Assembly: GCA_024138025.1 (NCBI GenBank)
Contig: JAMXBD010002790.1
Span: 1-64,000, forward strand
Length of the DNA: 64,000 nt
Direction: 5' to 3'
Origin: Combretum micranthum
Lineage: Eukaryota; Streptophyta; Magnoliopsida; Myrtales; Combretaceae
Shown: positions 11,216 through 29,004 of the stretch, piece by piece
How the letters are laid out: each line of letters begins with the position of its first letter
Position numbering within the stretch: the first letter of the stretch is position 1
Notes under the pieces: generated by a model
What the model was told of the DNA's origin: nothing
Databases searched by the model: none
The model's input: only the letters and a program-made list of their open reading frames with translations
Position numbers and translations under genes: made by a program

Positions 11216-13780
11216 TGATGAAGATGTGGGGAAAAGTAATAGAGGCAAAGAGAGCGTTGTTACTTCCATGGCTTCAAAGAAAAGGGGCCTATGGATGCTT
11301 TTGTATCAATAAGGCCAGAGCATGTTGTTGAGATGAGGAAGAAGGGAAAAATGATACAATCTACTATCAATGATGCATATAACAAACAAAAAAGAGAGCA
11401 AGCTTGCCAATATATTGCTCATTTCTTCTATCAAGCGGGTATTCCATTTAATGTTGCACATCTTATTCATTTAAATGGATGATTGAAGCCATTGGTCAAT
11501 ATGGACCAAACATTAAACCTCTAAGTTTTCATGAGTTGAGAGTTCCACTTCTTAAGAAAGAATTTGAGTATACTGATGGATTGCTTCAAAAGCACAAAGA
11601 TTCTTGGAAAAAACTTGGATGTTCAATCATGTCGGATGGGTGGCTAAGTCGAACTCATCGGAGCATTATCAACTTTTTAGTCAATTGCCCCATGGAAACA
11701 ATGTTTGTGAGATCTGTGGATGCATCACACATATATGAAAACAGAAGAAAAGTTATTTGAATTATTGGACAAGTTTGTAGAAACAAATGTTGTTCAAGTA
11801 ATAATAGATAATGAATCCAATTATGTTTTAGTAGGTAAGTTTTAGTTTTTGGAATCTACTTTATCCTAAGTTTATTGTTATAATATAAATATGCAATGTT
11901 TTTTAAATATTATTAATTGTCCTTTTAATAGGGAAGTTATTGGAAGCAAAAGACCAAATTTTTTGGATACCATGTGCTGCTCATTGTTTAGATTTAATGC
12001 TAGAGGATATTGGGAAAATTCTGCGAGTAGCAAGAACTATTGAGAAGGCAATCAACATGACTGGATTTATATACGATCATATGAGTCTCTTGAATACTAT
12101 GAGATCCTTTACAAAAAATAGAGAACTCATCCGTCCAGGGAAAACTAGGTTTTGTACATCATACCTTACATTGCAGTCAATTCACAATAAAAAAAAAATC
12201 ATTTGAGAGCCATGTTTACTTCGGATGATTGAACTTCTAGCAGTTGGGCAAAGCAAGTGAAGGGGAAAAAGGATGTGAAACAATTTTGTCTGTTAGCTTT
12301 TGGAATAATGTCACCTATATTCTTAAGGTGATGAGGCCTCTTGTGCGGGTACATAGACTTGTTGATAGTGAGAAAAAACCAAACATAAGATACATCTATG
12401 AAGCTATGGATAGAGCAAAGGAGAGCATATCAAAATCATTTAATGGTGATGAAGAAAAATATGCGAAAGTGAGCAAATTATTAATGATAAATAGAATTGT
12501 CAATTGCACCATCCCTTACATGCAACTGGACATTTTTTAAATCCTGCAAATTTTTATGAGAATCCGTGCATGGAGTTTGATGAGGAAGTTATTTCAAGAT
12601 TATATGCTACTATCAAGGGATTAGTTCCTCAATCTCAAATATAAGATAAGATAATTTTAGAAATTTCTGTTTATAAGCGTGCTAAGGGTCTATTTGGCAT
12701 TCAGTTCGTCATAAGGTCAAGGAAAACAAAAGCACCAGGTAACTTTAAAAAATGTTATATTATAATGATAGTATTTTATTTAGCAACTGAAACTTTTTTT
12801 CTTCTTTTAACTATACAGCTGAATGATAAGGGTTGTATGAAAGCTCAACTCCAAACTTGCAACAATTTGCAATTAAAATTCTAAGCTTGATATGTAACTC
12901 ATCTGGATGTGAAAGAAATTGGAGCGTGTTTGAGCAAGTAAGCATATTAAAGTTTTAATTTGAGTGTAATTGCTACCATGTTTAAAATATTAATCATTAT
13001 AACTATAATTATTTGCAGATACATACAAAGAGGGGAAATAAGCTTGCTCAAAAGCGTTTAAATGATTTAGTTTTCATTAAGTATAATCAAGCTCTCAAAG
13101 CTCGATATGATCAACGTGATGTTGTTCATCCTATATCTTTAGATGACATTGATGAAAGCGACGAGTGGTTGATTGGACAGATGGGTGTTAACTCATTTAT
13201 TGAGGCGGATGATGACTTGGTGTTTGAGAATGATGACTTGACATAGGGAGATGTTGCAAGAGCTACAAAAGTTGAGGAACCATTGAGGAATACTAGATCC
13301 CAAACACAATTTATGGGATCGTCAAGTAGAAAAGTTATTATTGATGAGGAGAAAGAAGTTTTGAGTGATGATATGGAAAAAGATGTTGTTGAATATGAGA
13401 GTAGGGATGATAATTTGGAAGGTGCTGATGATGAGGAAGAAGGGTGAATGAATGATTGAACTTGTCAATGTCTAGTTTTATATTTACTATCTTGTAAAAA
13501 AAGACTACTATAATGGTTTAAATCTTAATGTTTTTATGCACACAGTGTTCATTTTGTGAATATGATGCTATATTAATCTATTATTTGACCTATTTAAATA
13601 GTTTTTGTTGGTCTAAATTAAACATTATTATTAAATTTGGATGTTTCCTATATCAAAATATTAAAAATTTTTTAAATATTTGCGCCTCGTTTCACTCAGG
13701 CAAGCACTTTTTTTGCGCTTCTCGCCTCGGGATTACAAGGCGTAGCGCCTTGAGTGCGCTTTTCGCTTCTGACAACCTTG
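11216..13780 (+). mobile_element. hAT-superfamily transposon remnant (DUF659 / hAT dimerisation transposase)
   Basis: Degenerate transposase on the plus strand. In order: GPMDAFVSIRPE-like start near 11290; QACQYIAHFFYQAGIPFNV; WMIEAIGQYGP; CSIMSDGW and HRSIINFLVNCP (DUF659 core); an intron at about 11835-11931; FWIPCAAHCLDLMLEDIG; SFWNNVTYILKVMRPLVRV; an intron near 12740-12820; GCERNWSVFEQ before a GT donor at about 12939 (hAT dimerisation motif); then RLNDLVFIKYNQALKARYD, DIDESDEWL and an acidic tail ending at about 13446. Frameshifts near 11470 and 11735 and internal stops make it dead. The N-terminal BED zinc finger is absent. The 3' end (13680-13780) has GCGCCT/AGGCGC subterminal motifs and a terminal TGACAACCTTG, as in plant hAT elements. 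Confidence 0.85.
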
Positions 13781-16700
13781 CTTCTACCTAGTCAGAATGG
13801 GAGACTTTGGATAGGGTGGAACCCTTTAATTTGGGATGTCGAGGCCATATTGGTGTCCAACCAGTTCATTCAAGTTTGATGCAAGTTACTTAGCAAAGAT
13901 TTTGTTTGCGTTATCTCTTCGATCTATGAAGCAAATTCAGTTGAGCAAAGGAGAAGTCCATGGCAGGACTTCTTGGGTTTGAAAAGCACCATAAACGACC
14001 CTTGGTTAATTATGGGGGATTTCAATGAATGCAGGTGTCTACAGGATAAAGTTGGAGGAAATATTGTTTTTTCTAAAGGAATGGAGGATTTCAATGATTT
14101 TTGTTGTCAAGCTGACTTGGAAGAGATTCGAACAATTGGAAACCATTTAACATGGTCAAATCGTTGCCCTTCAAATCCTATACTCAGGCGACTAGACCAT
14201 GCTTTGGTTAATCCTTGTTGTGTCCAACGAGTTCCATCTTCGGAAGCTAAAATTCTAAGTCTGGGTTTATTGGATCATTGCCCCATTATCATTCATTTGA
14301 AACTTGATAGGGCTATCCGTAAATCCTTCTTCAAGTTCTTTAATTTTTGGGCAAACATCCGGATTTTTTATCTACCATTCAAAGGGTATGGAGTATGATA
14401 TTGTTAAGACTCTATGTTCCAAGTTGCCTCTAAACTGAAATTATTAAAGAAGGAACTCAAGGTTCTTAACAAGAAAGATTATTCTAATATTCAACAAAGG
14501 ACTTCGGAGGCTAGAATTTGTCTCCATGATTGTGAGGAGTTTAATCTCTCCAATCCTAGTGTAGCAGATTGGAACAATGAAAAAATGCTTTTAAAAAAAA
14601 TACTATCTTCTTAGAGCAGCAGCAAAGAATCTTTCCTTAAGCAAAAGTCCATAGTAACATGGCTCAAGCTTGGTGATTGCAATACAAGCTTCTTTTTCAG
14701 GTTCCTAAACTAAAGAAATCATAAAAATGCTATCCATTCTATTACTGATAATAGTGACAGCGCATATCTTTAGAAATGAAATGAAGGACTTGGTAGTTAA
14801 TTATTTTATAAAGCTCTTTAGGGAACCATCAGCTTCTAATCTTAACACTCAAAGATTAGTGTCTCTCATTTCCAAAAAGGTGTACAAAACGGATTGGGAG
14901 ACCTTGTTAAACCAGTGTCAAATGATGAGATTAAATCAACACTTTTCTCTATGGCTCAAGATAAAGCTCTTGGACTTGATGGTTACAATGCTAACTTCTT
15001 CTATTTGGCTTGGGACATAATTGGTAAGGATTTTTGTATAGTTGTTAAGGATTTCTTTGCTACAGGTAAGTTATTGAAGGCTATAAACTCCATTGCTATA
15101 TCCATTGTCCCAAAGGAGGAGAATCCTATAAGTTTACGAGATTTTAGGCCTATCTCTTGCTGCAATACAATATACAAGTGTATCTCCAAGATCATAATGG
15201 AGTTTAAAAATGGTACTTCCTTACCTTGTGAGAAAAGAGCAAACGGCTTTCAGTAGGGGCTGTAGGATTTTTGACAAGATCTTTGTGGCATAGAAGCTTC
15301 TCTAGGGTTATCATAAAGAAAATTTGGGATCAAGATGTGCTATTAAAGTATATATTATGAAGGCATATGATAATGTTCGATGGAGTTTCCTAAAACAAAT
15401 TTTGAACATTATGGAGTTCCCTCCACAATTTATCACGCAGATCATGCAGCGTGTTACAACCGCTAACTTCTTCATCAACCTAAATGGAGAACTAGTAGGT
15501 TTTTCCCTAGCTCACGAGGCTTACGTCAAGGGGACCCTATCTCTCATTATCTTTTTGTTTTGGTGATAGAAGTATTCTCATGTCTATTGTGGGATATAAG
15601 ATAGAAGAATGGGTTCTCATATCATTGGAGATGTTGAAAAGAAAAGCTTAAATACCTTTGCTTTGCAAATGATGTTATGATTTTTTCTAAAGGGAATATA
15701 GACTCTTATCTCCTTAATTAGACAGGCTTTGAAGGAATTCCATGAGCTTTCAGGTCTTATGGCAAGTCAAGGAAAAAGCCATGTCTTTCTTAGTGGTGTG
15801 TCCCAACGAGAAAAGGTGATACCGAGTCAGACTTTGGGATTTCAACAGGGTGATCTACCTATTAAATATTTGGGAGTTCCTCTTTCATCTGCAAAACCTA
15901 ACAAGTCTACTTGTTAATTTCTAGTGGAAAGATTTAGTAAGCGCACCACTCGCTGGACAAGTAAAACTCTCTCTTATGCGGGCCGCCTCCAGCTGGTGAA
16001 AAGTGTGCTTTTTTCCATCCAAATTTATTGGTCTTCTATTTTCACTCTCCCTAAATGCATCCTAAAGGATTTGACTTTGAAGATGAAGCGTTTTTTGTGT
16101 AATGGAAGTGATGAAAAAGGGCTAAGGTGGATTGGGCTATAGTATGTACCTAAGAACCAAGGTGGACTTGGCATTCCTGACTTGATTTTGTGGAATAAGG
16201 CAGCTCAATTCAAACATTTATGGCACATTTGCTTAGATACCGGTGATTCTCTTTGGCCATCCTGAATTCGTTCCGAACTCATTAAAGGTAAGAACTTTTG
16301 GTCAATGAAAGTGCCTTCTATAGCGTCTTTGTCTTGGAAGAAGTTGCTACGACTTCGACCTCTTGCTCGCAATTTTTTCAAATGAGAAGTGGGAAACGGT
16401 AATATTATATCTCTTTGGTATGATGAAGCGTACCCGAGAGGAGCTTTACCAGATTGGTTGGGGAAAGAATAGCCTACTCAATACCCACTCATGAATACCC
16501 CAAAGAAGCACGCCTCTGTTGTATTATCAATAATGATGGATGGGATTGACCTGCAAGGCAATTTTGGGAGAGGATCAAGTTGGAAGTTGGAAGTGAATTG
16601 TGGCCAAGTATACATTATGAAGATAGAATGGTATGGAAAGATAATCCCTCTAGAAATCTTTCAATCAAAGAGGCCTACAATTTCATTCGAGGATGTGGAG

Positions 16701-17318
16701 CAAAAGTGTCATGGAGTAGCTTTGTATGGTTCAAAAAATTAGCCCCTAGACATTCCTTTATTTTAGGGTTAGTAGCACAACAAAAGCTCCTGACTATGGA
16801 CACTTGCTCAATGGGGTATTATTTCCCAAAATTGTTGTTTGCTTTGCTCTAAAGACGAAGAGTCTCATAACCACCTTTTCATCAAATGTGCCTTCACCGG
16901 GAAATTTGGAAGAGCTTGAAGGAGGGAATCCCAGTTAGCAGTATCTCTCCTTGGAATGCAAATAATATAAAGCATCTTTTTCACTCTGTTGGGCCCCAAT
17001 TAAATCCTTCTTAGAAGGTCATCACTAGCTTGGTTATCTATTTTGTTTGGAAAGAACGAAATAAAATAAGAATAGGCATCAGTTCCAAAACAGCTAATGT
17101 AGTAGCTAGAGTCATTCCTAGTTATTTCTTTGTAATGAATAGTACTCATACTTTGTAATGCCAAGATCTCGATCTTAACACCTTTTTGTTTTTTGGTGGT
17201 GATATGCTCGAGATTTTAGATCTCTTGTGATTCCTAAAGTGTTTTATAGTCTTTTTGTATAGGTCCCTCTTGTAATTAATTTTATTAATGAAATCTACTT
17301 ACTTCAACCGAAAAAAAG
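13781..17318 (+). mobile_element. L1-type LINE remnant (endonuclease, RT, zf-RVT)
   Basis: Degenerate non-LTR retrotransposon. The endonuclease C-terminal half is at about 13810-14390 (WLIMGDFNECR, HLTWSNRCPSNPILRRLDHA, LLDHCPII). The reverse transcriptase is at about 14890-15700 (NDEIKSTLFSMAQDKALGLD, ISLRDFRPISCCNTIYKCI, MKAYDNVRWSFL, LRQGDPLS in another frame, and CFANDVMIF where FADD is expected, so the second catalytic Asp region is damaged). Next come a thumb/connection region, RTTRWTSKTLSYAGRLQLVK (about 15940), and a zf-RVT domain near 16740-16920. Many stops and frameshifts. The 3' end is a short A-rich tail (AACCGAAAAAAAG, 17306-17318) directly abutting direct repeat copy 2. ORF1 is not recognised. 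Confidence 0.85.
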
Positions 17319-17321
17319 AGA

Positions 17322-18058
17322 GGAAAAGATAGACATCGTGATTGCAAACACAAATACAAGATCAGAAATAGTGTGTGTGGCAACTATGCCCGAACAGGTT
17401 ACAATAATCTTGAAACAGGACACCTGGATAAACATCAAGCACAAGATTTATACCTCAGCATATGTTAGTTACATACACCCTCTAGATACAATCTTTCCAA
17501 TAACCAAATGCCTTTAAAAAATCACAAATTCAGGCATAATTTCCTCACCCCCTTCAGAATCTTCAAAACACTCACACCTTTCAGAATCTTCGAAACACAT
17601 ACCATGGATGGGTAACTACAATACTTATTAAGAAAATTCTACTGTCTCATTCTCATATTTGCACAACCAGTCCTATGGGTTATTCAATAGCTTGCAATCG
17701 CACTCAACCGTGATGACACTATTAAAATATTTAACATATTAACTTCCATATTTATTTTAATAGTGAAATGATTGACTGGATAATCTAGCTCACAGGACTA
17801 TAGAAGATCCCTTACTTATCATGCAAGATGAGATAATGTATCCCAATGACAAAAGAAAAACAACTAATTATTGCATTAGGTCCTCAAAATAACATCTCTC
17901 ATGACGGAACCACAATTCCACATTAAAGAAGCGAGGAAAACAACCATTCACTATCAATCGCATCACCATGTTGAATTTAAAAGAAAATAAATATATAAAT
18001 TCCAGTCTCATGCAGTTGATAAATTCTACCTATCTAATCACATAGGGAATAAAGGCAA
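17322..18058. repeat. Helicase intron segment, direct repeat copy 2 (about 0.73 kb)
   Basis: Direct repeat of 9561-10271. It starts at the LINE tail and runs toward the helicase exon ending at 18129, so this copy keeps the donor side of the intron while copy 1 keeps the acceptor side. Around 17555-17605 it carries an extra local duplication (TTTCAGAATCTTC and TTCAGAATCTTC, about 31 bp apart) at the same place where the right arm shows a scrambled junction. Confidence 0.85.
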
Positions 18059-18128
18059 GTATTATATAGACAAATAGTCGGAAAAGTATTTACCAAAAAA
18101 AAAAAAAATAGTCAAATGAAATGAGTAC

Positions 18129-23035
<4,907 letters not shown>

Positions 23036-23282
23036 CTACCATCGGTCCAAATAAATTTGAGAGAATGTGTATGGCAATGCTGCATCCATAAAATTGACTA
23101 ACTTGCAATGTATTTTATTGCATTGCACTTTATTGGAAAATAAATTGCAAAGATCCATCGTCTTGCATCATCAAATCCTACCAGTGCAGCCATTCATTCA
23201 AGAACAAGATGAAGTTATCTTTTTGTTCTTTCTTATTTTTTAATTTCCTTTTCCTGGACATCATTTCAAAGCAAGAAGCTGG
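23036..23282. other. Sequence just 5' of the first recognised helicase exon
   Basis: The acceptor TGGTAG sits at 23036-23041, so at least one more 5' exon is expected. I could not recognise it here or up to 24200. Confidence 0.4.
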
Positions 23283-23600
23283 CTACTCCCAGGCAGTAGG
23301 ATTCTGTAAGTGTGTATAGCCCAACAATCTATTTGAAAGACTGCCAGAAGGGATATGGAATAACAAACTTCCTACTCCCAGGCAGTGGGATTCTGTAAGT
23401 GTGTATGGGAATGGGAATGGAACCGGACGAGTCATGAACATCAAAATTCCTACTCCCAGGCAGTAGGATTCTGTAAGTGTGTATGGGAATGGAAATGGAA
23501 CAAATTTCGTGTTCTCTAAGTGTGTATGGCAATGGAAATGAAACAAATTTCTTCTGAGTGAATCTGTAAGTGTAAATGAGCAATGGAAAATAGGTTTCTT
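23283..23600. repeat. Minisatellite with a 35-bp conserved core
   Basis: A core beginning CTACTCCCAGGCAGT and ending GTAAGTGTGTAT occurs at 23283, 23372 and 23450 (spacing 89 and 78 bp). Degenerate partial units with TAAGTGTGTATGGCAATGG lie near 23515 and 23565. The units also share GGAATGGAAATGGAA-like filler. Located 250-550 bp upstream of the first recognised helicase exon. Confidence 0.85.
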
Positions 23601-23693
23601 CCTGTTGATCGTGATTATGTATGTAACTTGCTCCCAAATTGGCTAAGGATCGAGGGAGCATCATCTAATGGGTTTCCAACAAGCTTTTATATA

Positions 23694-23865
23694 TCTAAAT
23701 TTTGCAATAACCAACCACTGGACCCTAAATTTTAAAGAAGAACGCTGAATTTTAAAGAAAAGATTTTTCGGGGAAACTAAAGAAACAAAAGTGACGAAAT
23801 TGCTAAATTTTGCAATAACGAAACACTGAACCCTAAATTTTAAAGAAGAACGGGGAAAGTAAGGA
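23694..23865. repeat. Two-unit tandem duplication, period 108 bp
   Basis: CTAAATTTTGCAATAAC...CCCTAAATTTTAAAGAAGAACG occurs at about 23694 and again at about 23802 with few mismatches. Non-coding. Confidence 0.8.
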
Positions 23866-24198
23866 ACAAAAGCGCCGAAATTGCACCGAGGTTAAGCAAA
23901 CTGAGAGAGAGTGTTTTTAAGGGTTGGTATTAGGTCAAGCAACTAGAGCACCACTTTCTTTTTTCCAACTTGAATAAATATACTGATCTAGCTAATATTT
24001 TTTTAAATCTAGCATAAAATATACTAAATACTAATCACTTTACGACTTATGCACAGGTTATTCATATGCGATAGTACACGACTTAACTTAATAATTTATG
24101 AAAGTCTAAGATTATTTAAAAATTATTAGGCCAAGTCACATACCGGCCTTATCCAATGACTTATGCACAAGTTGCGATCGGGTTATTTGGTTAATAGG

Positions 24199-25135
24199 AA
24201 TGAGCACGGATCGGTTTGTTTGGATTTTCCTAAAACCAAACCAAACCATAATTTACAGTTTAGTTTTCTTTCTATCTCAAACCAAATCATTAAGTAACAA
24301 TTTGGTTCAAATTAGAAATTTTTTAAACCATTAAACAACGGTTTGGTTCGATTTAGATTATGGATTAAATCAAAATTCTAATTAAAAAATTTTTTATTCT
24401 AGTTTTTTCATATTTGTGTAGATACTTAAATATTTATATCACTTTACACAGTTTATATTATAAACCATGATAAGATACTTTATGAATTCATCATACTTTT
24501 AATCTTTAGTTTTCTATAAAATCAGTTATCTATCAATAAAATACATTCACTAATCAATAATAAGTCATGATTTATAATTTTTAATAGAACCATCAAGTTA
24601 ATCATCTACCAATAAATTTAGCCAAAATAAAGTATCATCTATCAATAAAATTCATCAACGAATAAAATAACATCTTGATAAAATACATTAAACAATTAAT
24701 ATATAATAAGAATTTATAATTAAATGAATAAATTTCATACTTTATAAAGTTTAAAACTATTAAAAAATAGTTCATCATCAATGAATATATATATCATGAG
24801 CCCAAAAAAAAAATTTAAATGAATAATTAGATTTTAATCAATATTCATCAAATAATAAATATTAAATGAAATCATATGAACATATATGATATTAAATCAA
24901 TCATCATAAAAATATATAATTATAATTTACAAGCAAAATATTATTATATTTCCTAAAACGGTTTTGGTTCAGTTGTACGGATTGGTTTGATTTACCTTCT
25001 AAGCCAAATCATAAATTTACGGATTGGTTCGGATTGGAAAAATTTAAAACTAAACTGTTAAAAAAACCATATTTTCGGTTTGATTTGGTTCGGTTACGAA
25101 TTGATTTAGTTCGATTGGTTTTTTTCCATCCCTAC
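24199..25135. repeat. AT-rich interspersed repeat, copy 2 (GGTTTGG-type)
   Basis: Colinear with 1265-2127. Left end TAGGAATGAGCACGGATCGG and right end CCATCCCTA give imperfect inverted termini (TAGGGATGG on the opposite strand). The interior has no coding capacity. A non-autonomous hAT-like element is the most likely identity. Confidence 0.6.
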
Positions 25136-25149
25136 TGTAAAAGACAACT

Positions 25150-25690
25150 ACCACAAATAAAAGTACCTAGCATGAAGCAAACAAAACTCTAACATTCATA
25201 AACCCATGACAAGTGTGCAGAGCTACCTAAAAAAGTAGAGGAACCTAGGACATTGATTAACCTACCACAAATGAAAGAACATGGCACATAACAAAGAACC
25301 TAGCACATTCATCAACCTACCACCAATAAAAGAGCCTAATACATAGTGAATGAGTCTTATTGTTGTTTGTATTATGTCCTTATATAAGTCCTAGGTCACC
25401 GGTGCTATATCATTTGTTCTAGGTCCTCTTCAATGTTTTAGGTATGTGTGGAAGTCCTAGGTACTCATAAAAATGTCACGACCTAATACAAATGCGCAGA
25501 TCTACCAAAAAAAGTAAAAGAACCTAGGACATTCATCGACCTACGACAAATGAAAAATCCTGGCATATAGCGAATAACCTATAACATTCATTAACCTACC
25601 ACCAATGAAAGAACCTGGCATGTAGCGAATAAGTCTTATTGTTGTTTGTACTGTGTCTTTACACAGGTCTTAAGTCACTAGTGCTAGGTC
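25150..25690. repeat. Nested minisatellite (about 290-bp period with about 50-bp sub-repeats)
   Basis: Two long units, about 25190-25400 and 25480-25690, each containing repeated GAACCTAGGACATT...AACCTACCACAAATGAAAGA sub-units and each ending with GAATRAGTCTTATTGTTGTT. The words CCTAGGTC, CCTAGGAC and CCTAGCAC recur throughout. No coding function seen. Confidence 0.8.
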
Positions 25691-28600
25691 AATAACTTGA
25701 TTTCAACTTAATTGGGTCTATTTCAACTAAAATGGTCTATTCCACTTATGAGGCCAATAACTCAACTATTTATAAATGTTATACTGTCCAGCCTGAATTT
25801 TGTTCTTATTCTCCTAAAAAGCTCAATCTGTATCAAATTCAACCCATTTGGAACAAAACACTCCATAAGGAATCAGTACAATTTTGTTAAAACCCGATTT
25901 TTTAAAAATTGTTTGATATTGGAGTCATCACTAGCCAAAACCAGAAAAATAAAGGTGAACCAGAAATCAAATGGTGGTTTGATTTCTGGTTCAGCCACTG
26001 ATCTACGTATAAAAAAAACTCGAAATTATTGAGTTTGGGGGCTGTTATTTTAAAACCTAAACGATTATCTAGACTTTAGGAACTTTGAATGTATGGCCAA
26101 AATTTTGTAAGAAAAAAAGGAGATTAATTTGGATTTTTCAACTTTTTTAGTTTTTAGCCTTTTATAAAAAAAAAAGGTTTATATAAATTTTTTTGAACAA
26201 ACCTAAGAGTTTTTTTATTGTTATGACTGGCCATTAGGTGCCTACATATTCACTAACCAAAATTAGGTTCTCTTAGTTCGTTTTGATTTCTATAAAACTT
26301 TAGTGTGTTTGTTCTTTTTAATTTTGAAGAACCGCAAGTGTAAGCATTTAACTAATTTGATTTTTTTTATCCTGAAAAATGTTAGAAAGACCTAATTTTT
26401 GTGTTTGCTTTTGAAAATTCCTAAAAAGGATGTTAATTTTTCAAAAATACCCATTTATTCTGTTTTTGGCATTTTTAGAAAATAACTAGATGATACATAT
26501 ATATATATATATATAAGCTGACAAAACAATTTATTTATACTACATATCCCATATATGGGTAAGATTAAAAAAGATAACTCCTTTTATTTTTTTTGGATAA
26601 TTTTGATGAATTTTCTATTTTTAGGTTTTTTTTTTCTTTGTAAAAAAGAAAGCTAATATTTACAAGGGACCTAAAGAAAACCTATATGTGAGTGATCATG
26701 CCAGATAATTTACCAATTCCTATTGATAATCCTTTAATTCAACACATAGCAAACTATTCTCGAAAAGGAGCATATCAAGTATAGCACACATCATCAAAAA
26801 GTAACCTAAAAATTGACAATCTTAAAACTATATCTCGGTTTTTTATGTTAATTTTTATAATTTATCCCTAAAACCTCTATTGTAAATTATATCTAATTTT
26901 ATATTTTTAAGTTTCATTTATTATGTCAAATTATGTAATTATCATATTATATATTAATTTCATATAAATAGCAGCAGAAATATAACATGCATATCATATA
27001 CACATAGATATATATATATATATTTTTTTTTTTCATGAACCCATATGATTTTGATAACCCGTGCACCGCGTGTTATTGATCATATTCGTTCTGTTGTTTT
27101 TTAATACGCATATCATATGATCAGCGTAAAATCCCATACCATACAATATATATAATATATTTTTTTATTCTTTTTTCTCGCACTATTTTCTTTTCGTTTC
27201 GTTTACGGATTCTATAATAATTCCTATAACAAAACAATAGACAAAAATAAAAACGAGAGCAAGTAAGCCTTAAGTCAAAATACGAGAAACAGTAAAATAA
27301 CAGCAGATTGGGGTTGGTGCACGTGGGCAAAGGTTGAACCTTGTACAGTTGTACTTTGCGAATCTTAGGGCGAGCTAGAGTTGGATCGAGTTTCTCAAAC
27401 CCTGCAAAAGAAAGGAAACAGAGGTTAGTGGTTCTCTCTCTCGATGGCGGGTCGTCGGATGGTAACGGCTCTGTCGAGTGGGGGCTGTGTTCGATGTCGG
27501 GCGGGTCAGTTTTGGATGGTGGTTCAAGGGTTTAATTATGGTGTGGGAAATGGTGGTGGTTTCGGTAGGTGGAGATGTTAGAGATGGCTACAAGGCGGTT
27601 TCCGGTTGTTGTGGCGGTTGAGGTGGTCGTGGTTTGGGTTTGAGGAGCGATGGAGATGGTGGGTGATTGGGGTTTTCTGATGGTATCGTGGGTTGGCCTT
27701 TTTCGGTTTTGGAGTGGTGGAGCGTGGTAGCTGCTGGTTGAATGGTGGGTTATTGGTACGTGATGGGGAGGTCGAAGTGATGGGCGGATTTTGGTAGGTT
27801 GTTGAAGTGCCTGGTGGCGGTGTCAAAGGTAAAGGTCACGGCTTGGGTCTAAGGTGGGGATGGGGCGGTCATGGTGGAGTGCGACAGTTGTGGGTCGATG
27901 TGGTTTGAGTTGTTGCGGAGTGTATTGGATGGTTGCTCACGGTGGTTTCCGAGAGCTATGGTGGTTGTCTTTTTGGGGGGTATGGGTGGTGGAGATGGTT
28001 TTTAGAAGAAGAAGAGGGAGCGGTGAGAGAGAGAGAAGCGAGTGAAAGGCCAGCTAGAGAGAATGAACGACGAGAGAGGGGAGCTTATTGATGGAGATCG
28101 TCCATGTATAAAAAGGAGAGGATGAGAAAAAGGTCTGGGGATTAATTATTGGCGTCAATCCGCCATTGAATGGCCTTTATGGATCTTCAAAGGTTCCAAA
28201 AGATCGGTTACAATAATTTAAATTTAAATTTTGAAGAATCCCAGCAATTAGATTCTTGAAGATTTTTTTTTGTCTTTCAGAATCATTTTTGAAATGATAT
28301 TTAATGATATCGAGCTTTAAATGAGCTCAGAAGCTTTGAGCTTCTCGACAATGGCGAATGTAGATCGAGGGAGATAAGGCGCGTGACTATACGCGCGGCT
28401 AAAAAATTAACCGTCCTGTGCCCATACCATCTCGAACACAGCACTTGTGTCTTACTCCGCTACGCCTGTTTTCGTTGTTGAAGGTGGGTGTTTGGATCTG
28501 GTACGGATTAAAAAAAATTAGGAAAATTGTCCAACTCGAAATATTATAAAAGTGGGTTATCAAAAACGCTATTTGTAGCAATAGATCAGTGGCCAAACTA

Positions 28601-29004
28601 TAAACCAAACTACTCATTTGGTTTATGGTTCACCTTTTTTTCTTTCGGTTTTAATAGGTAGCGACTCCAAATCAAGCAATTTTTCAAAAAAATCGGCATT
28701 TACAAAACCTTAATGATTTCTTATCGAGTTTTCATATCAAATGGGTCAGGTTTGATACGGATTAGGTCCTTTAGGAAAAGGAGCAAAATTCAAGCTCGAC
28801 ACACATCATCTCCATACGAATACTATGGAACAAGCTCTAATCAAATTCATCATTTGACTTCAATTCTTCCTTGTTATGAACAACTTCTGAGTGATCAAAT
28901 GGTGTTGAAAAGCTAGTTTAAGCCGCATTTTCTGCTAGTGGACTCAGAGAGCCAACCTTCGAAGTTGCTGTAACAACATTAGCATCATTACCTCTCAAAA
29001 CTCA
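25691..29004. other. Unclassified repeat-derived DNA with a GT-rich block
   Basis: No gene supported. 25780-26040 resembles the reverse complement of 28540-28800 (ATCCGTATCAAA / ATCTGTATCAAA, then CCCATTTG, AAAGGTGAACCA and CCACTGATCTA on one strand or the other). 27420-28080 is a G- and GT-rich strand, typical of a retroelement leader or LTR, followed by a possible TATA box TATAAAAAG near 28107. A GCGCGT/ACGCGC hairpin lies at about 28379-28398. TA-rich microsatellites occur near 26495 and 27010. Confidence 0.45.

Noticed and set aside
23283..23560. Regular repeats that could suggest a CRISPR-like array
   Set aside because: This is a plant nuclear context with unequal spacing (89 and 78 bp), similar filler and no associated genes. 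It is a minisatellite.
27420..28080. Possible Gly-rich or Pro-rich coding exon
   Set aside because: Frames are short, with compositional bias only. No conserved motif on either strand.
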